From NCBI GenBank assembly GCA_944470555.2, contig OX104127.1, positions 162,064,499 through 162,128,498 on the forward strand: a stretch of 64,000 bases of DNA. The letters are read 5' to 3'. Both the position numbers and the translations under genes were made by a program. Below are positions 46,640 through 58,074 of the stretch, piece after piece. Position 1 is the first letter of the stretch. Every line of letters begins with the position of its first letter. The notes under the pieces are model-generated. The model saw only the letters and a list, made by a program, of their open reading frames with translations. It was not told the DNA's origin and did not search any database. The stretch comes from Heterobilharzia americana (lineage: Eukaryota; Platyhelminthes; Trematoda; Strigeidida; Schistosomatidae).

Positions 46640-47180
46640 AATAATCTCATTTCTTAAAATGTAAAGTATAATGACAATTAGCAAGTTCTAAGTATCTCAC
46701 AGAATCATATTTATTGGTTAGCTATGAAATGTACTACTTATCAAGTGTAAAACACTCTACTGTCATTTGATTCTTGTACTCCTTTATTTATATTGTACTT
46801 TAATCAGTATAATTTCGTAGTTAATATCGATAAATTAATTCAAAATTGTTTTATACTGTTTTCTGCTAATCTTAGTTGTTATCGATAAATTATGCCATAA
46901 AGTGAGTAACTACTGCAAGACATTTAACATCTCTAGTCGAAATGCACCATTCGTGAAGTAGGCAGTGGGCTAATTCTGTTATGTAAGGACGAATTTTACT
47001 ATTCGGATATCAAAACCTCAGTAGGTAGAGAGCTGAGTTCAAACCTACAACTCATTGGTTGAAAATCAACGCCCTAAACCTATAAGCAACAATTCAATCA
47101 ACTGCCAACTAAAACAGAGAAATACAACTCAAAGTTTAGCAGTTTAACATGTTACTTCTTTTTAAAATTTACGAAGAAAG
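46640..47180. other. No recognised gene
   Basis: 46990-47060 contains a GAGTTCAAACCT motif resembling a B box but no partner A box. Confidence 0.35.
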
Positions 47181-47186
47181 CGATTT

Positions 47187-47385
47187 TAGTCTTTTAGTCC
47201 TAGTATGAGACTCTTCACTAATGTGCTTCCATGAGCTTATTAGCGATTGAAAGTGCTCGTTACAAAACCTGACGGCTATGGGTTCGCGCCATGGTCAAGT
47301 CATGGATGCCTACTGCTGAAGAGTCGCATACTAGGACAAAATACATTTGTTCATTACCCCCAGGTTCTTATTGGTTTTCCAAATG
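47187..47385. mobile_element. Decayed beta hammerhead pair, divergent
   Basis: A minus-strand hammerhead-like segment at 47187-47226 (core reduced to GTGAAGA, TAAA) and a plus-strand one at 47308-47350 (core CTGAAGA intact, GTCG...GGAC stem II, but AAAA instead of GAAA) face outward from a short middle containing a GGTTCGCGCC B-box remnant. Same head-to-head plan as the younger copies, but old. Confidence 0.6.
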
Positions 47386-47399
47386 ATATCAGTTCAAAG

Positions 47400-48640
47400 T
47401 GACTGCCGCATTAAAAATCCACCAGTCATTCCTCACTAACCCGAAGAGTGAATTCACAATCTGTAATCTATCCAATAATCAAAATATTTAGAATCCGGAA
47501 TACTTAACTACCATGGTCCATGTCTGCTGTTACACGTCGATTAGAGGTCTGAATTTATCTTATCGTTAACTGTAGGAATTCAGAGCCTCAGATTTATTCT
47601 CATCGTATTCAATTGAATGAAATGACTCCAGTCGCTAATTGGACAGCAGTCTCTATGTTATGTTTTGCATCTTAAGTTTGATGGTAATTTGATCTCCTCT
47701 GTTCTTCAATATTTCGTCGTGGACAATTCATTTACATTATTGGTGAAGAATGTTCACTTGTGGTATGAATAGCTTTGTTGACCTTGAATGTAGCTCAGTT
47801 GCGAATGAGATTTTTGTTATGCCTTTATCTCTTTGACCTTAACTTTTATTTAGTTAAAATGGGAGAATATATTTATATGACTGGAATTGTACTATTTGTT
47901 GCTAACACTGTGCTTGGTTATTGATTAAATGGATCAGTTTCCAACTGACTGTTAGTTGTTGTTTGTAAATGCTTTCAGTGATCCAACAAAGTGAATCAGA
48001 CAATCTTTACAATTCACTTCACAATTTACATTTGTTCTGTCTTCCTTTTGCCAATAAATTCTTTAGCTAGCAAGTACAACATGTTATGAAGCGATTTTGC
48101 TATTTTGCGCACCATTGGAATCTTGAACGGATATAGCGAATGGTTAACAGTCTCTGACGGTCGGGTGATGCGCTTTCTATTCTGTAGGTAAACGTTTTAC
48201 GATTAAAACACGCTGTATCACTGTGTTCCATATCAAACAAGCAATCTAACATAGATAATCATTAGTTTTGAAAACATTCTACAGGTGTGGAGATAGCTCC
48301 TTGTAACCAAACATCTAAGTGGTATGTGTACCAACACTGAGAATGAGCATGGTTATATGATGAGGATTCGGGGAAAAGGGAATACACATTAACAAAAGTA
48401 TGAATAGCAAAGCAAGTATGGAATGCAGCACAGATCATATAACTGTTTCCGAACAGATATCACATTAAAATGATGAGTATTTTTACCAGTACTATTTGTA
48501 TTTTCATAGTAAACAACATTTGCTAATTCACCGAACTTCTCTTCATAGATATTATTCTCCTTTCTTCTGTAGTGCGCTATTATTTTGCTTCAAATATTGA
48601 AAATAGTCTATCGACACAACATTTTCTTTGGACTGCTAGA
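47400..48640. other. No recognised gene
   Basis: Largest frames are below 60 codons. No match to the repeat families described here. Confidence 0.45.
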
Positions 48641-48679
48641 TGATTTCTGTCTCATTTCAAACTCTAGTGAATGTGTGCG

Positions 48680-48860
48680 GTTTTCTTGATCACCTGAGTT
48701 TGTACGGTCTCACTATTCTTTCTATTGATGAGCACGTTTAAAAAAGCAATTTCACTGGTAAATCTTTTCCCTTTTGTGAATAGAAATCTGTCAAATGATT
48801 TACTGATTCGTTTCAACGTGTCTCTCACTTCATCCTTCTGGAGAATTAAAAAAGTGTTTG
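48680..48860 (-). pseudogene. Possible second Penelope RT fragment
   Basis: Minus strand reads DEVRDTLKRISKSFDRFLFT, then TSEIAFLNVLINRKNSETVQTQVIKKT. The I-A-F-L-D-V-L-I-x-R-K pattern is typical of the RT region after YVDD in Penelope-like elements. The fragment is short and lies just beyond the better PLE copy. Tentative. Confidence 0.4.
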
Positions 48861-48959
48861 TTTGTTTTTACTAAATCTACCATTGAACTATGAACAGGTC
48901 ATAAGGCATAGATCAACTAACTGTGTTTAATTTAGAACAGTGAGTTTCATATAATCTGA

Positions 48960-49415
48960 AAGATTTTAACCGTTCTTCAGAGCAATGTCCACCTTTTCTT
49001 TGACTAATTTTGGGCTGACTGAAGTGAACAATGAATCCAACATCGCTAAATCCCCTTCACAATCTTCTAATTCCTTGGTAAATTGAATTCCATTGACTAG
49101 AGAATTTATATGTGTAAAGAAATTAAGTATGTGCCCCTTTTTCGACACTATAAACGTGTCATCTACATATCGAAACCATACTTTTGAAGTAGGACTACAT
49201 GTTTCGACAGCTATCCGTTCTCAACTATCCATAAATATTTTGGTGATGACGAGCTATATTCATGATACCATGACAACTGCTTCTGTTCGTTTGTATATTT
49301 TATTCTGCAACTTAAAGATTGTAGGACTTGAGCATAGCTCTGTTTTCAACATGATCCAATCTACTGCTATTTTAGTTCGTAGTGTACCTTCGTGATCATT
49401 ATGGAGTACAGCTAT
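48960..49415 (-). mobile_element. Penelope-like element, inverted partial copy with YVDD
   Basis: Minus strand: FRYVDDTFIVSKKGHILNFF (YVDD at 49158-49169), then THINSLVNGIQFTKELEDCEGDLAMLDSLF and 25 more residues to a stop at 48966. This is the PLE RT palm. It is a partial copy in inverse orientation, immediately upstream of the plus-strand copy. The mirrored region is 49033-49338 against 49411-49716, 72 bp apart. Confidence 0.8.
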
Positions 49416-50620
49416 GCTCAAGTCCTACAATCTATAAGTTCCAGAATAAAATATACAAACGAACAGAAGCAGTTGTCATGGTATCATGAATGTAGCTTGT
49501 CATCACCAAAATATTTATGGACTGTTGAGAACGGATAGCTGTCGAAACATGTAGTCCTACTTCAAAAGTATGGTTTCGATATGTAGATGACACGTTTATA
49601 GTGTTGAAAAAGGGGCACATACTTAATTTCTTTACACATATAAATTCTCTAGTCAGTGGAATTCAATTTACCAATGAATTAGAAGATTGTGAAGGGGATT
49701 TAACGATGTTGGATTACAAAATGAGACGAAAGTAAAGTAGAATTATAAACCCAAGTGTCGATAGAAAATATCACTCCGATCGTTACTTGGCCTTCAAATC
49801 ACTTCATCCTATATCAGCTAAAGTTGGCTCGGTAAAATGTCTAAGTTGTAATACCAAAAAACTTACTAGTAATAAAGATCAGAGAAAAGAAATCAGATAC
49901 ATTAAGGACGCCTTACTCATCAACAATTATCCTCCTAAGGTAATTGTTAACTTCCTTAGAAATCGTAAGAATAACGTGACTAGTATAAGTAAAACAAGTG
50001 TTAATAGTAGTAATATTATTGTTAATAATAATGTTGGTAATACTGTGAAAATAGGATTGAGAACTTCCATAGTATTAACACACAAGGAAGGCACCTCAAA
50101 GACATAACGTAGGATTCGCAATAAGAGTGAGATTAGAGTGGCACTTAAACCTACAAACTCACTTAGAAATAAGCTTTGTAGGTTAATAGTCTGTCTGATC
50201 CAATTAGACAGAAAATTTAATTGACCAACACCCTTGCAACGACTGTAAAGTCAAATACATAGGTCAAAGTAGTCGATGAAGGTCAACTTCGCTATACAAG
50301 CACAAAGGCTCACCTAGGTCAAGATAAGGAATTTAGAAGATAACTCGATCATAACTATGGATGCAATTACATACAACCACACAACTGGATGGGATAGGTT
50401 GAGAATACTTAAAATAATCTAGTGGGGTAGAGGGAGAGATTGATAATGAATCTCTGTTAATCGAATCAGCACCTAATACATGCAACAGGAATAACTGAGC
50501 ATCCGTCCAGATATATGGAAAATCCTACCATCTATATCACAAAGGAGACGATAAAACTAGAACTACATAACATATGTTTCAAAGTTGTGCAGTTATTCTG
50601 ATATGACTATGGACAATAAA
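49395..50620 (+). mobile_element. Penelope-like element, RT to GIY-YIG, degenerate
   Basis: FRYVDDTFIVLKKGHILNFF (YVDD at 49580-49591) and ITFTHINSLVSGIQFTNELEDCEGDL-like follow in one frame until about 49716. There a deletion skips the rest of the palm. The frame resumes with SDRYLAFKSLHPISAKVGSVK and QRKEIRYIKDALLINNYPPKVIVNFLRN (49787-50107, the RT-endonuclease linker). Around 50225-50300 it reads CNDCKVKYIGQSSR, a GIY-YIG endonuclease start with one stop. PLEs use this endonuclease to prime on target DNA. The copy is dead, but all three parts are in order. Confidence 0.78.
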
Positions 50621-50639
50621 AATTGTGTCCGAGACGTAA

Positions 50640-51280
50640 TCTAGTCAATAATGTTATTTCGTTGTATGAAATCAAAAAAACTGGAATTACATTCAACCAT
50701 AGTGTCTAAGTTTTACTCTTATATAAGTATGGAAACTACTTTCGTTCCTTAAGAGTAGACAATAGAATCAATAATTACATCATAAACGAAAGCTACCTAG
50801 TGAAACGCAGTGACTGAACCCTATGGCAAAAAGGAAACGCATGATACACTTAGTTAGTTACATATTTGTTGATTATGAGAAGAAAAAAGATAAGGACCTC
50901 ATCTAAGCCATGATATTACAGAAATGTTATGAAGAAAACTTGACCTTTGACGACTGTCATTTGTAACGTAGTTCCCAACAGCTTACCCATGAAGTGAGAG
51001 TGACGCAAATTTACTACTAAAATGAAATATTCAGAATTCACTAAGAAGTTATTACGTTTCAAGGTCAACTTGAAAGGCATTCATCTTCTTGTTATGCAGT
51101 AAGAATTCGATTTAAAATGATAAACTTTATTGTTCTATGAATAAAACAAGTGAATTCCTTAAAAAAAACCCTCGGTAATTTCCTGAAAACCTTCACAATC
51201 AATCAGTACATACTAATCATTCACATAAGGGCAAGTGTTCATACATGCGAGCTTCAGTTAAATGTGTTTTGAGAAAATAT
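50640..51280. other. AT-rich sequence, nothing recognised
   Basis: May include the degraded 3' flank of the Penelope element. No motif seen. Confidence 0.4.

Positions 51281-51283
<3 letters not shown>

Positions 51284-51350
<67 letters not shown>
51284..51350. repeat. (TA)n microsatellite
   Basis: About 66 bp of pure TA, not adjacent to any LINE end that I can identify. Confidence 0.93.
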
Positions 51351-51352
<2 letters not shown>

Positions 51353-51354
51353 GT

Positions 51355-51905
51355 TAAATGTTATATTTTGACTTGAATATAAACCTTTTATCGTTTTAGC
51401 GATTCATTCATTTTCCAAGGAATTGAATGATCAATGATAGATAGTTGTGTGTTTCGTCAACAATAATATGAATTGAGAAATTGTTAAGGATGAAAATGAA
51501 GCGTTGTTGTTCAGTAGTACACAAATGTACCTTATATCAAAAATATACTCACTGTATTAATAAGAAAACGGGGTAAGTACTTTCGTCAGGTACAACTTTT
51601 AAAGATACCATTTTCACAATGAAAACTAATACAATCAAGTAAACGATGGAATAGAATGGAAATGTATACGAATCAAATGGTTGCATGAATTTAAAGGATT
51701 ATAGTCAAATGAAGACTTAGTCAATTTTTGAGATGAAAGTTGTTTACACGTTTAACTTGTATTACAAGCATTTTGATAATAAATAAGAAGGTTAATAATT
51801 TGGATTGAATCAGGAAGTGATCCTTGAGAGACTGAAAACGTAATGACAATTCATGGATATGATACGAAGAATCATAGCTTGCAAATGTTTTGTGAGATTT
51901 TATTC
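51355..51905. other. AT-rich sequence, nothing recognised
   Basis: Leads into an AAT repeat (51906-51927) that precedes the S-alpha fragment. Confidence 0.45.
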
Positions 51906-51927
51906 AATAATAATAATAATAATAATA

Positions 51928-52005
51928 GGCAGGTACATCTAGCTGACAGGTCCCAAATAGGAGGAAATGCACATCCTGGATTCCACTGCTAGCCACTACC
52001 CATCA
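51928..52005 (+). mobile_element. S-alpha hammerhead fragment inside AAT repeats
   Basis: Stem I strand GGCAGGTACATCTAG, core CTGACAG (last two bases swapped from GA to AG), stem II GTCC...GGAG, GAAA, stem III ATGCACAT, triplet ATC, partner CTGGATTCCACTGCT. Both parts of stem I still pair, including the outer GGCAG/CTGCT. The core change should abolish activity. Only the ribozyme section of the SINE is present. A block at 52022-52110 after it matches 22621-22710. Confidence 0.75.
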
Positions 52006-52049
52006 TTACTATAAATAATAATAATGATCGCCTCATTCCAAACAATATG

Positions 52050-52985
52050 TATAACAGTATGAAATTCACAGCATGCAATTTTTCAATAAATTCACTCTCA
52101 GAACAACAATACTTTCAGACCAAATGGTTATTGCATCTGCTAGATGTTAACAATAACAGTATTCAAGGCAATAATGTTAAATAGCCAGTTGGTTTTGACA
52201 TAGACATCCGATCCATAATGAAGAATCAACAGAAATCCAAGCGTAAATTTGGGATTGCTGGTGGTTCATTCACAAGGTACAAAAATCTGTAACTCAAGCT
52301 AAGTATCTGACGGATAGAAAAGTCCATTACCATATAACGTAACATTTTTTTCTCTGCCTTTTTATTGACTTGAAAAATGAAGAATTGAAAACAGTTTAAA
52401 AATGTTCAACAGTACATGATACATTCAAAAGATATAGTTAAATGATTAAAACAAATTGAAAACAAAATGTTCAATGGATAAATTTGGTAGCCCAAGGTTC
52501 AAGCAGGCCGCCATGAATTTGATAGTTTATGGTGTGTTCGAAAAACATATGCTAGTCAGTCAGTGAATACCTACATGAATTTGAATGCCTACAATCTACA
52601 TCAGCACACAAAAATACTAGAATGAATAATGAAAGAAAGAAGTAAAATGTGATTGAAGTTCGTAAGAAAAGAAGGGAAAACAAATAACGAGATTTTATAT
52701 CACTATTAAGATGAAGTTAGTTTGTGGATGTATCCACGCCAATTATTTGCGTTACTTAGAATCTCCAACTACAGATTTCTGCTATCAGGTCAACCTCAAG
52801 CAAAAGTCTAAGTAGCTTAGACATTTCTTGAACTAATATCATATTTTAGTCTGGCTGCGTTTTTCCAACCAATAAATGCTCACCTCAGCTAAATTTAAGT
52901 CACGGAGTAAACAGTAGCCAGGAGTGCATAAAAATATACAAAAATTAATGAAGCTTGACAACTAACTCATCTCTTTCAATCAAAA
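52050..52985. other. No gene; A-rich block shared with R1 copies
   Basis: 52600-52745 resembles 32495-32600 (AGAATGAATAATGAAAG..., AAAAGAAGGGAAAACAAATAACGA). Otherwise unrecognised. Confidence 0.4.
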
Positions 52986-52989
52986 CTCT

Positions 52990-53640
52990 ACGTCTAAATT
53001 CCACGTTAGTAACTACTGCTAAGTACACTCGACTTTAATATGCAATCTGGTATCACGGTGGAACTGTAAACAGTGTAAATTAGTCAAGGTCGAGTGAACC
53101 TTTCATGGGTCACTGACCCACTAAGGCTAATCTAACTTCTCAGGTAAGTGAAGTAGTCAATACATTCAAAAATTTAATTCCTTGTTGTTAAACAAAGCAC
53201 CAGTGAAAACTACTCCCATAGTAGCAATTCGTATTTGGGTTGGAGGAATGATATTTTAGGATTTGTCCTGGTGCGAACTTGACAGACGCAAAGACCAATC
53301 ACTAATTATTCGAACTTGCTATATACCCACGAATACGAGACCAAGGAAGAACACGATAGCGTAGTCGGATGGAATAGTATATTTGGATGGTTATGCCAAA
53401 ATACCGATGGGTTCCAACTAACTGGCTAGAGAGTCGAATACGAGCAGTGCAACGTAACACGACAGCGTGCCAAATGGCGAGGATGCTTGACCGGGTGCCT
53501 TCATCTTAGCGAGTCCAGTTAAACTATCAAGGTCAGCATCAATGTCGAAAGTCGTCAAACCCTAGGCTATTGATTTTGGGGAAGTGTGTGACGCTACAAT
53601 ATCGCGAAAATTCTCGAATTACCACCAAAGTTGTCCAGGT
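52990..53640 (+). repeat. Dispersed repeat R1, longest copy
   Basis: Matches 11210-11735 in order over several blocks: CTGGTATCACGGTGGAA near 53050, GCCAAAATACCGATG near 53394, GTGCCAAATGGCG near 53468, GTCAGCATCAATGTC near 53532, TTGATTTTGGGGAA near 53571. Higher GC than surroundings. No coding capacity evident. Confidence 0.5.
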
Positions 53641-53649
53641 GACTGTATT

Positions 53650-54095
53650 TCACCAACATTTTCACTCAACAGGAGTATGTCATCTTACAGCTTTATTTCT
53701 GCTAAAACGTTTTCCATCATTGCACATTCCTGATAAGTAAAACGATGTGGGATAGACCCGTTTGATGTTTGACACAAGTGGACCATCTTCCTGTCAGTTA
53801 TCACCATATAAGGTTATCACTTTTCCTGGAGCACATATGTAAACAGTGATCACAAGTATGCCTGCAATTAAATGAATGTAAGATAACTACAAATGAAAGA
53901 CCGTTCTGATCAGAACTCATTGAGGAAGACACTGTATCTGTTCTCAAGGAGGTTTCTGGCTAGACAGCTGATAGAACGATGTGTCACTCACCTGAAGAAG
54001 CTTTGCGCCATTTTAAGTCTACTTTAAAAATACCGTAACTGAACTTTAGAAAAACGTTAGAAAAGGCCAGTGGATTAAAACAGCTGCTTCTGAAT
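53650..54095. other. No recognised gene
   Basis: Possibly the upstream part of the CR1-like fragment that follows, but no motif is readable. Confidence 0.35.
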
Positions 54096-54099
54096 TAAT

Positions 54100-54740
54100 G
54101 GATGTACATGGATGCATTCTTGTAGGCTCCGATCATAATAAGGAGCGAAAGCAACTCAAATGTAGATTTATGAAGATCATATGTAATGGTTGTGAGTAGT
54201 GGTGAACGATGAAGGCTGAAAACATGAATACTGCAGTGCCGATGGATAACAGTATGCAGTTATTTAGACTAACCAGGGAATCTTGGGCAAGAAACTCTAT
54301 GTTCAGGGAGAATATAGGAGAGGAGGATGCGTGTGATTCATCCAGTGGGAAGATGACTAGAACAGTTCAACTGACCTCCATATACTCTTCGTTAATCGAC
54401 TTTTCATTTGGGTTATGGTTGGATGATTGAGAAATGACCCCCAACTTTGCAGAATTTGAGAAAGCTATAAGTAACCTTAGATGGGGAAGAAAAACAGACT
54501 CTGATAGACAGGCACCAGAGGTTATTCCTTATAGTGGCTTTAGAATATTGTCTAAACTAAATAAAACATTAGCTGGAGTACGGAGATGATTCATATCATC
54601 AGTTACAAGAAAAGAGAAAAGTCCTCTTGTGATATTCAGAGATTCTGCGGTTCAAGAATGATGGACTGAAGAAATGTTTCCAAATTTTTTATCTGGTCGT
54701 GGGTGCATATCATTTTACTGAATAACAAAAAAAGGAAGTT
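54100..54740 (+). mobile_element. CR1-like LINE fragment, region before RT catalytic core
   Basis: Over one main frame with stops: GSDHNKERKQLKCRFMK, a basic stretch, MDNSMQLFRLTRESWARNSM (54232-54291), FAEFEKAISNLRWGRKTDSDRQAPEV (54449-54526), RILSKLNKTLAG, and after a frameshift FLSGRGCISF. The order (ERKRLK, RQLFRLIRE-G-R, EFEKAIS-LR-GRA--D--APE, F-SGRGCIDQ) is that of CR1-type elements of schistosomes (SR1/Perere kind). The RT core between GR and SGRGC is shortened. Distinct from the RTE elements elsewhere in the window. Confidence 0.6.
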
Positions 54741-54784
54741 ATTGGTGCTTGGACAAGTTCACTTCTTAACTACAAGACAATATT

Positions 54785-55035
54785 ACGTTGGTTATGGCTG
54801 GCAGAAGAGTGGAGGACGTGCGTTTCTTCCCATTTGGGACTCGTGAGCTGGATGTACCTGCACCCTAGTGAGTGATGTTGTTCCCACTGAGACTCGAACC
54901 TCGTACCCATTGCTGGGAACACCAAGGCGTTATCCACTATGCCACGGAAGAAAAGTAGCCACTCCTTGTACAACGGGTAGTAGTTATGACTAGTTATTGA
55001 CATATTTGTTATTCTCCGTTGTTTTTGTTGGATCA
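54785..55035 (-). mobile_element. S-alpha SINE with damaged hammerhead, minus copy of a divergent pair
   Basis: Minus strand: body end, GTTGTACAAGGAGTGGC head, tRNA-like block (A box TGGCATAGTGG, B box GGTTCGAGTCTC, 54888-54945), then a hammerhead at 54798-54863. The core is CTCACGA (G5 to C), GAAA and GTC are kept, stem II GTCC...GGGA is weakened. G5 is essential in hammerheads, so this copy should be inactive. Confidence 0.8.
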
Positions 55036-55262
55036 AACTACATCACTCACTGAAGTGCAGGCACATCCAGCTGACGAGTCCCAAATAGGACGAAACGCGC
55101 GTCCTCCATTCTTCTGCTAGCCACAACCAACCAAATGATGACAATTAACATTCAGGCGATATCAAGGCATCCGTATAGGAGCTCATATGCCAATAGAGGT
55201 GGAACAATTCGATCCAATAAAACAACGGAGAATAACAAGTATGTCAATAAATAGTAATAGTA
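55036..55262 (+). mobile_element. S-alpha SINE, hammerhead plus 3' body, plus copy of a divergent pair
   Basis: Starts abruptly 20 bp before the ribozyme, without a tRNA-like head, directly joined to the minus copy. The hammerhead is followed by the S-alpha body (CATATGCCAATAGAGG, AACAATTCGATCCAATAAAA) to TGTCAATAAATAG. The composite of an inverted partial unit and a full unit is the same plan as the beta elements. Confidence 0.85.
55057..55117 (+). ncRNA. Hammerhead ribozyme, S-alpha type, intact core, weak stem I
   Basis: Core CTGACGA (55071-55077), stem II GTCC/GGAC (55078-55091), GAAA (55092-55095), stem III palindrome ACGCGCGT, triplet GTC (55101-55103). All core residues fit. The outer stem I pair GCAG/CTGC is kept, but the inner six-base stem ATCCAG/CTCCAT has two C-C mismatches. 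Activity may therefore be reduced or lost. Confidence 0.8.
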
Positions 55263-55264
55263 TT

Positions 55265-56225
55265 ACATTTTGTTGATCGATAGGTCTAATTTTAGTATCT
55301 TCCACTGAAAGGACTGTCAAGAAGTATATCGTTCTATGGAATACTTTGTACTCGAATACCTATATTCATGCTAGAGTTTACAGTGAACTATTGGATAAGT
55401 TGTCTTTGTCAGGTACTCACTATCAAGCTTGAACACTGTCTCCATTTTTGTGCAACTTTGTTATAGTGGTACTTTTAGTGTATTTCATTCTCACTTGGCT
55501 TTACAAGGGTCAGTCTCGTAGGAAACTTCAATGTAACTTATGGTATTCAAAATATATATATATAGTCGATTTCGATAAAGTTACTGGCATTATAAATACT
55601 CACATTCATGTAAAGACATAGAAAATTGAGATTCAAGTATTTGTATGCATTTACTTTCAGATGAGTTTACCAGTTCCATAATATGTGAACAAAGATACAT
55701 TTATATGATTTACAAATTGTTATTAAGTACAATATTTATACAGATGAGGCCGATAGAATTGTAGCTATTCATCCAACAGTCGTGTTTGTTAGAGTATTAG
55801 ATGAAAAAAATTTGAAGCTCAACTCACTAATTCATTGAGTAATCAATAGAACCCTAATTAAGCTCATACACTGTGCATGTCAGTTTATCACTCTTTCTAA
55901 TCTGATATGCTTTTATCATAGATTTTTCTTAATCATTTTAAGCGTATGACAGAGTTCAAAAGTAGCCTCTTCTGGGTATCCTTCAGCTCACTTAATAACA
56001 TACTGATATTTTTCAACTTCTGGAGGTGGTATAAGTTTGTAAAAGGAATCATCTTCAAATGAAGTCACTACGGAAAAAAAAAATACTCATTTTCAAAATA
56101 TTTATAATTTTCATAAGTGGTCGAATTTACCTTTTTTTGGAAATAAAAATCACAAATAATTTGCTCACTTGTCAGCAGAATGACTGCTACAATACACTTT
56201 TCTATTCGAATATATTTAGCTAGAC
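55265..56225. other. AT-rich sequence, nothing recognised
   Basis: No frame above 71 codons and no repeat match. Confidence 0.5.
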
Positions 56226-56621
56226 AATCAGAGGATACTGAGGGAGTTATGGGGATTTGGAAATATTTCAAGTTGCTATTCACCGTTGACTTGCATCAGT
56301 TGGAGGAACAAAGGAAACCTAGAACCACTGCTCTTCAACAGTGAGCACATACGACCGACGGTTTGGGACAAAGCCTGATGTCAGTATACGATGAATAACA
56401 ACTTAAAATATTTCCAAATTCCCACAACTCCCTCAAAATTCAATTGAACTGGTGCTCATTAATGACTAGCTTCGAGAAGTATTCCCGAAGTTCTAATGAA
56501 AGTTGTGACCAGTGGAGTCAAGCCTGATGGTCATGAGGACAGTTACTCAACGATGACATTGGGTGGCGGTTGCGCTATATCGTGAGCTAAGAAAATTTGA
56601 AAATATGGAGCATTGGATTGT

Positions 56622-56690
56622 GACCCAGTGGCTCAATGGCAACGCGCTGACCGCGGAACCTGAGGGTCGCGGGTTCGATCCCTGGTGGTG
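56622..56690 (+). promoter_or_regulatory. tRNA-like Pol III box region of beta element
   Basis: A box TGGCTCAATGG (56627-56637) and B box GGGTTCGATCCC (56670-56681) on the plus strand, 43 bp apart from start to start, a tRNA-like spacing. The best preserved internal promoter among the beta copies. Confidence 0.75.
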
Positions 56691-56706
56691 TGGGGTAGTG
56701 GGTGCA

Positions 56707-56750
56707 CACTGCTGAGGAGTCCCATAGTAGGACGAAACAGCTGTCCAGTG
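56707..56750 (+). ncRNA. Hammerhead ribozyme, beta type, intact core
   Basis: Stem I CACTG (56707-56711), core CTGAGGA (56712-56718), stem II GTCC/GGAC with a seven-base loop, GAAA (56734-56737), stem III ACAGCTGT, triplet GTC (56743-56745), partner CAGTG. Five perfect stem I pairs; the sixth is lost to an A for G. It lies just downstream of an intact Pol III-like promoter in the same unit, so this unit is the best candidate for a self-cleaving transcript. Confidence 0.87.
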
Positions 56751-56824
56751 CTCCTAAGTTTCCTTTGTTCCTCCAACTGATATCAGTCTATGATGAATAA
56801 CAACTTGAAATCAGAGGATACATC

Positions 56825-57665
56825 AACGACTGCTCTGATTAAATGTTCCGAGTACCTAAAGATGTTAAAATAAACTTAGTTGTATTACTGTAAACAGTCT
56901 ATTCTTAGAATTCCTCACAAACATCTCTACATCCAATTGTCTTATTTTCTACACACTAAGACTCACCCTAACTCACTTCTCCATGCCTAAACTTACTTCT
57001 TATTCAGTGGCGTATGTATAACGTTTACTCACTACTTATCTTTTAGATTCTCGCTTAGACATGTCGACTGATATGCTCCACTGTTCAGATAAATAGTTTC
57101 AGCGCTATCGTAAAATGACAACAGTTTCTGGACTGAGTTACAACTTTAGTTCAATTTATTCCAATGAATTTGTTTTTAACAACATAGACCTAAACAATCA
57201 CTACATGTTGACTGATATTGTGTGATATTGATGCCAAGCATTGTCATCGGTCCATACCAGGATTTAAATCTAGTTTTACATTCTCTATGTAAATAGCACA
57301 ATTTTATTGAATATCCGCATTTTTTCAGTTTTATTCATACTCAGCATTTGATATTCTATGTACTTTTACCGTTTATGCGAATCATTAACTGAAGTGTTAA
57401 GGCTTAATCATAATTACCTGGTTGAAGCTCATACTGAGTGACAATACATGTGTTATTACTCACTGTTGTTGTGAAGCGATAGGGTTATCATCTAATATTT
57501 GTGACTAGTAACATGCGAATAATTGAATCCTCTGGCAGACTATGTATGGTGTGACGATTCATTCTTTTTCAATTTTTTCAGCTTCATCGGGAACAATAAC
57601 ATTCAGATATTGCCTTTAAAACGACGTGTTCGCATAATTTATTATTCGGAATATATTATTACCAT
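56825..57665. other. AT-rich sequence, nothing recognised
   Basis: No gene or repeat identified. Confidence 0.5.
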
Positions 57666-57689
57666 TATTATTACTTATTAGTAGTACTC

Positions 57690-58035
57690 ATCATGGATTG
57701 ACGTCAGTTGGGGAACCATTGAGAATCTGGGAGCACTGGACACCTGTTTCGTCCTAGTATGGGACTCCTCGGCAGTACGCACCCACGACCCGGCCAGGGG
57801 TCGAACTCAGGACCTCCAGGCTTCACGGCGAACACGTTAACCATTCAGCCACTGGGTCGGTCTCCACTGGTTCACAATTCCCAACTTCTGTCAATTCACG
57901 ATATAGCGCGACTGTCACCCAGGGTCTTCACTTAGCATCCACTTCACTTCCAACTGCTTGACCCCACAGGTCACGGCTTCTCATTACAACTTCCTAACAT
58001 CCATCTGGAAGCAAGTCACTAATGAGCAGAGCACT
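57690..58035 (-). mobile_element. tRNA-like SINE with dead hammerhead (gamma type), best copy
   Basis: Minus strand: long 5' region (CTTCACTTCC...CGATATAGC mirrored), A box TGGCTGAATGG, B box GAGTTCGACCCC (57790-57865), then a hammerhead at 57732-57780 with core CCGAGGA (U4 to C), stem II GTCC/GGAC, GAAA, stem III ACAGGTGT and GTC, and the tail ending AATCCATGATGAG. Stem I is partly kept. The single core change should inactivate it. This family shares the ribozyme with beta but has a different head and tail. Confidence 0.75.
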
Positions 58036-58074
58036 AGAGAGTAATGTATTTTTCAGATGAATGGGGATTTTTAA

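Larger units (their letters stand above)
56228..56821. mobile_element. Beta hammerhead composite with 11-bp target duplication
   Basis: TCAGAGGATAC occurs at 56228-56238 and 56811-56821, identical, with two more matching bases on the left. The body 56239-56810 contains an inverted tail and degenerate hammerhead (56240-56340), the same junction as at 30391 (GGTTTGGGACAAAGCCTG), a deleted forward unit ending in the tail CTCAAAATT, and a tail-to-head join at 56435-56450. A full forward unit follows: head, tRNA-like block (56622-56690), intact hammerhead, tail cut at CAACTTGAAA. More than one unit in tandem indicates a multimeric or rolled-over template. Confidence 0.87.

Noticed and set aside
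56622..56690. tRNA gene
   Set aside because: A and B boxes are good, but there is no closing acceptor stem or proper anticodon arm, and the same block recurs in every beta element; it is a SINE head.
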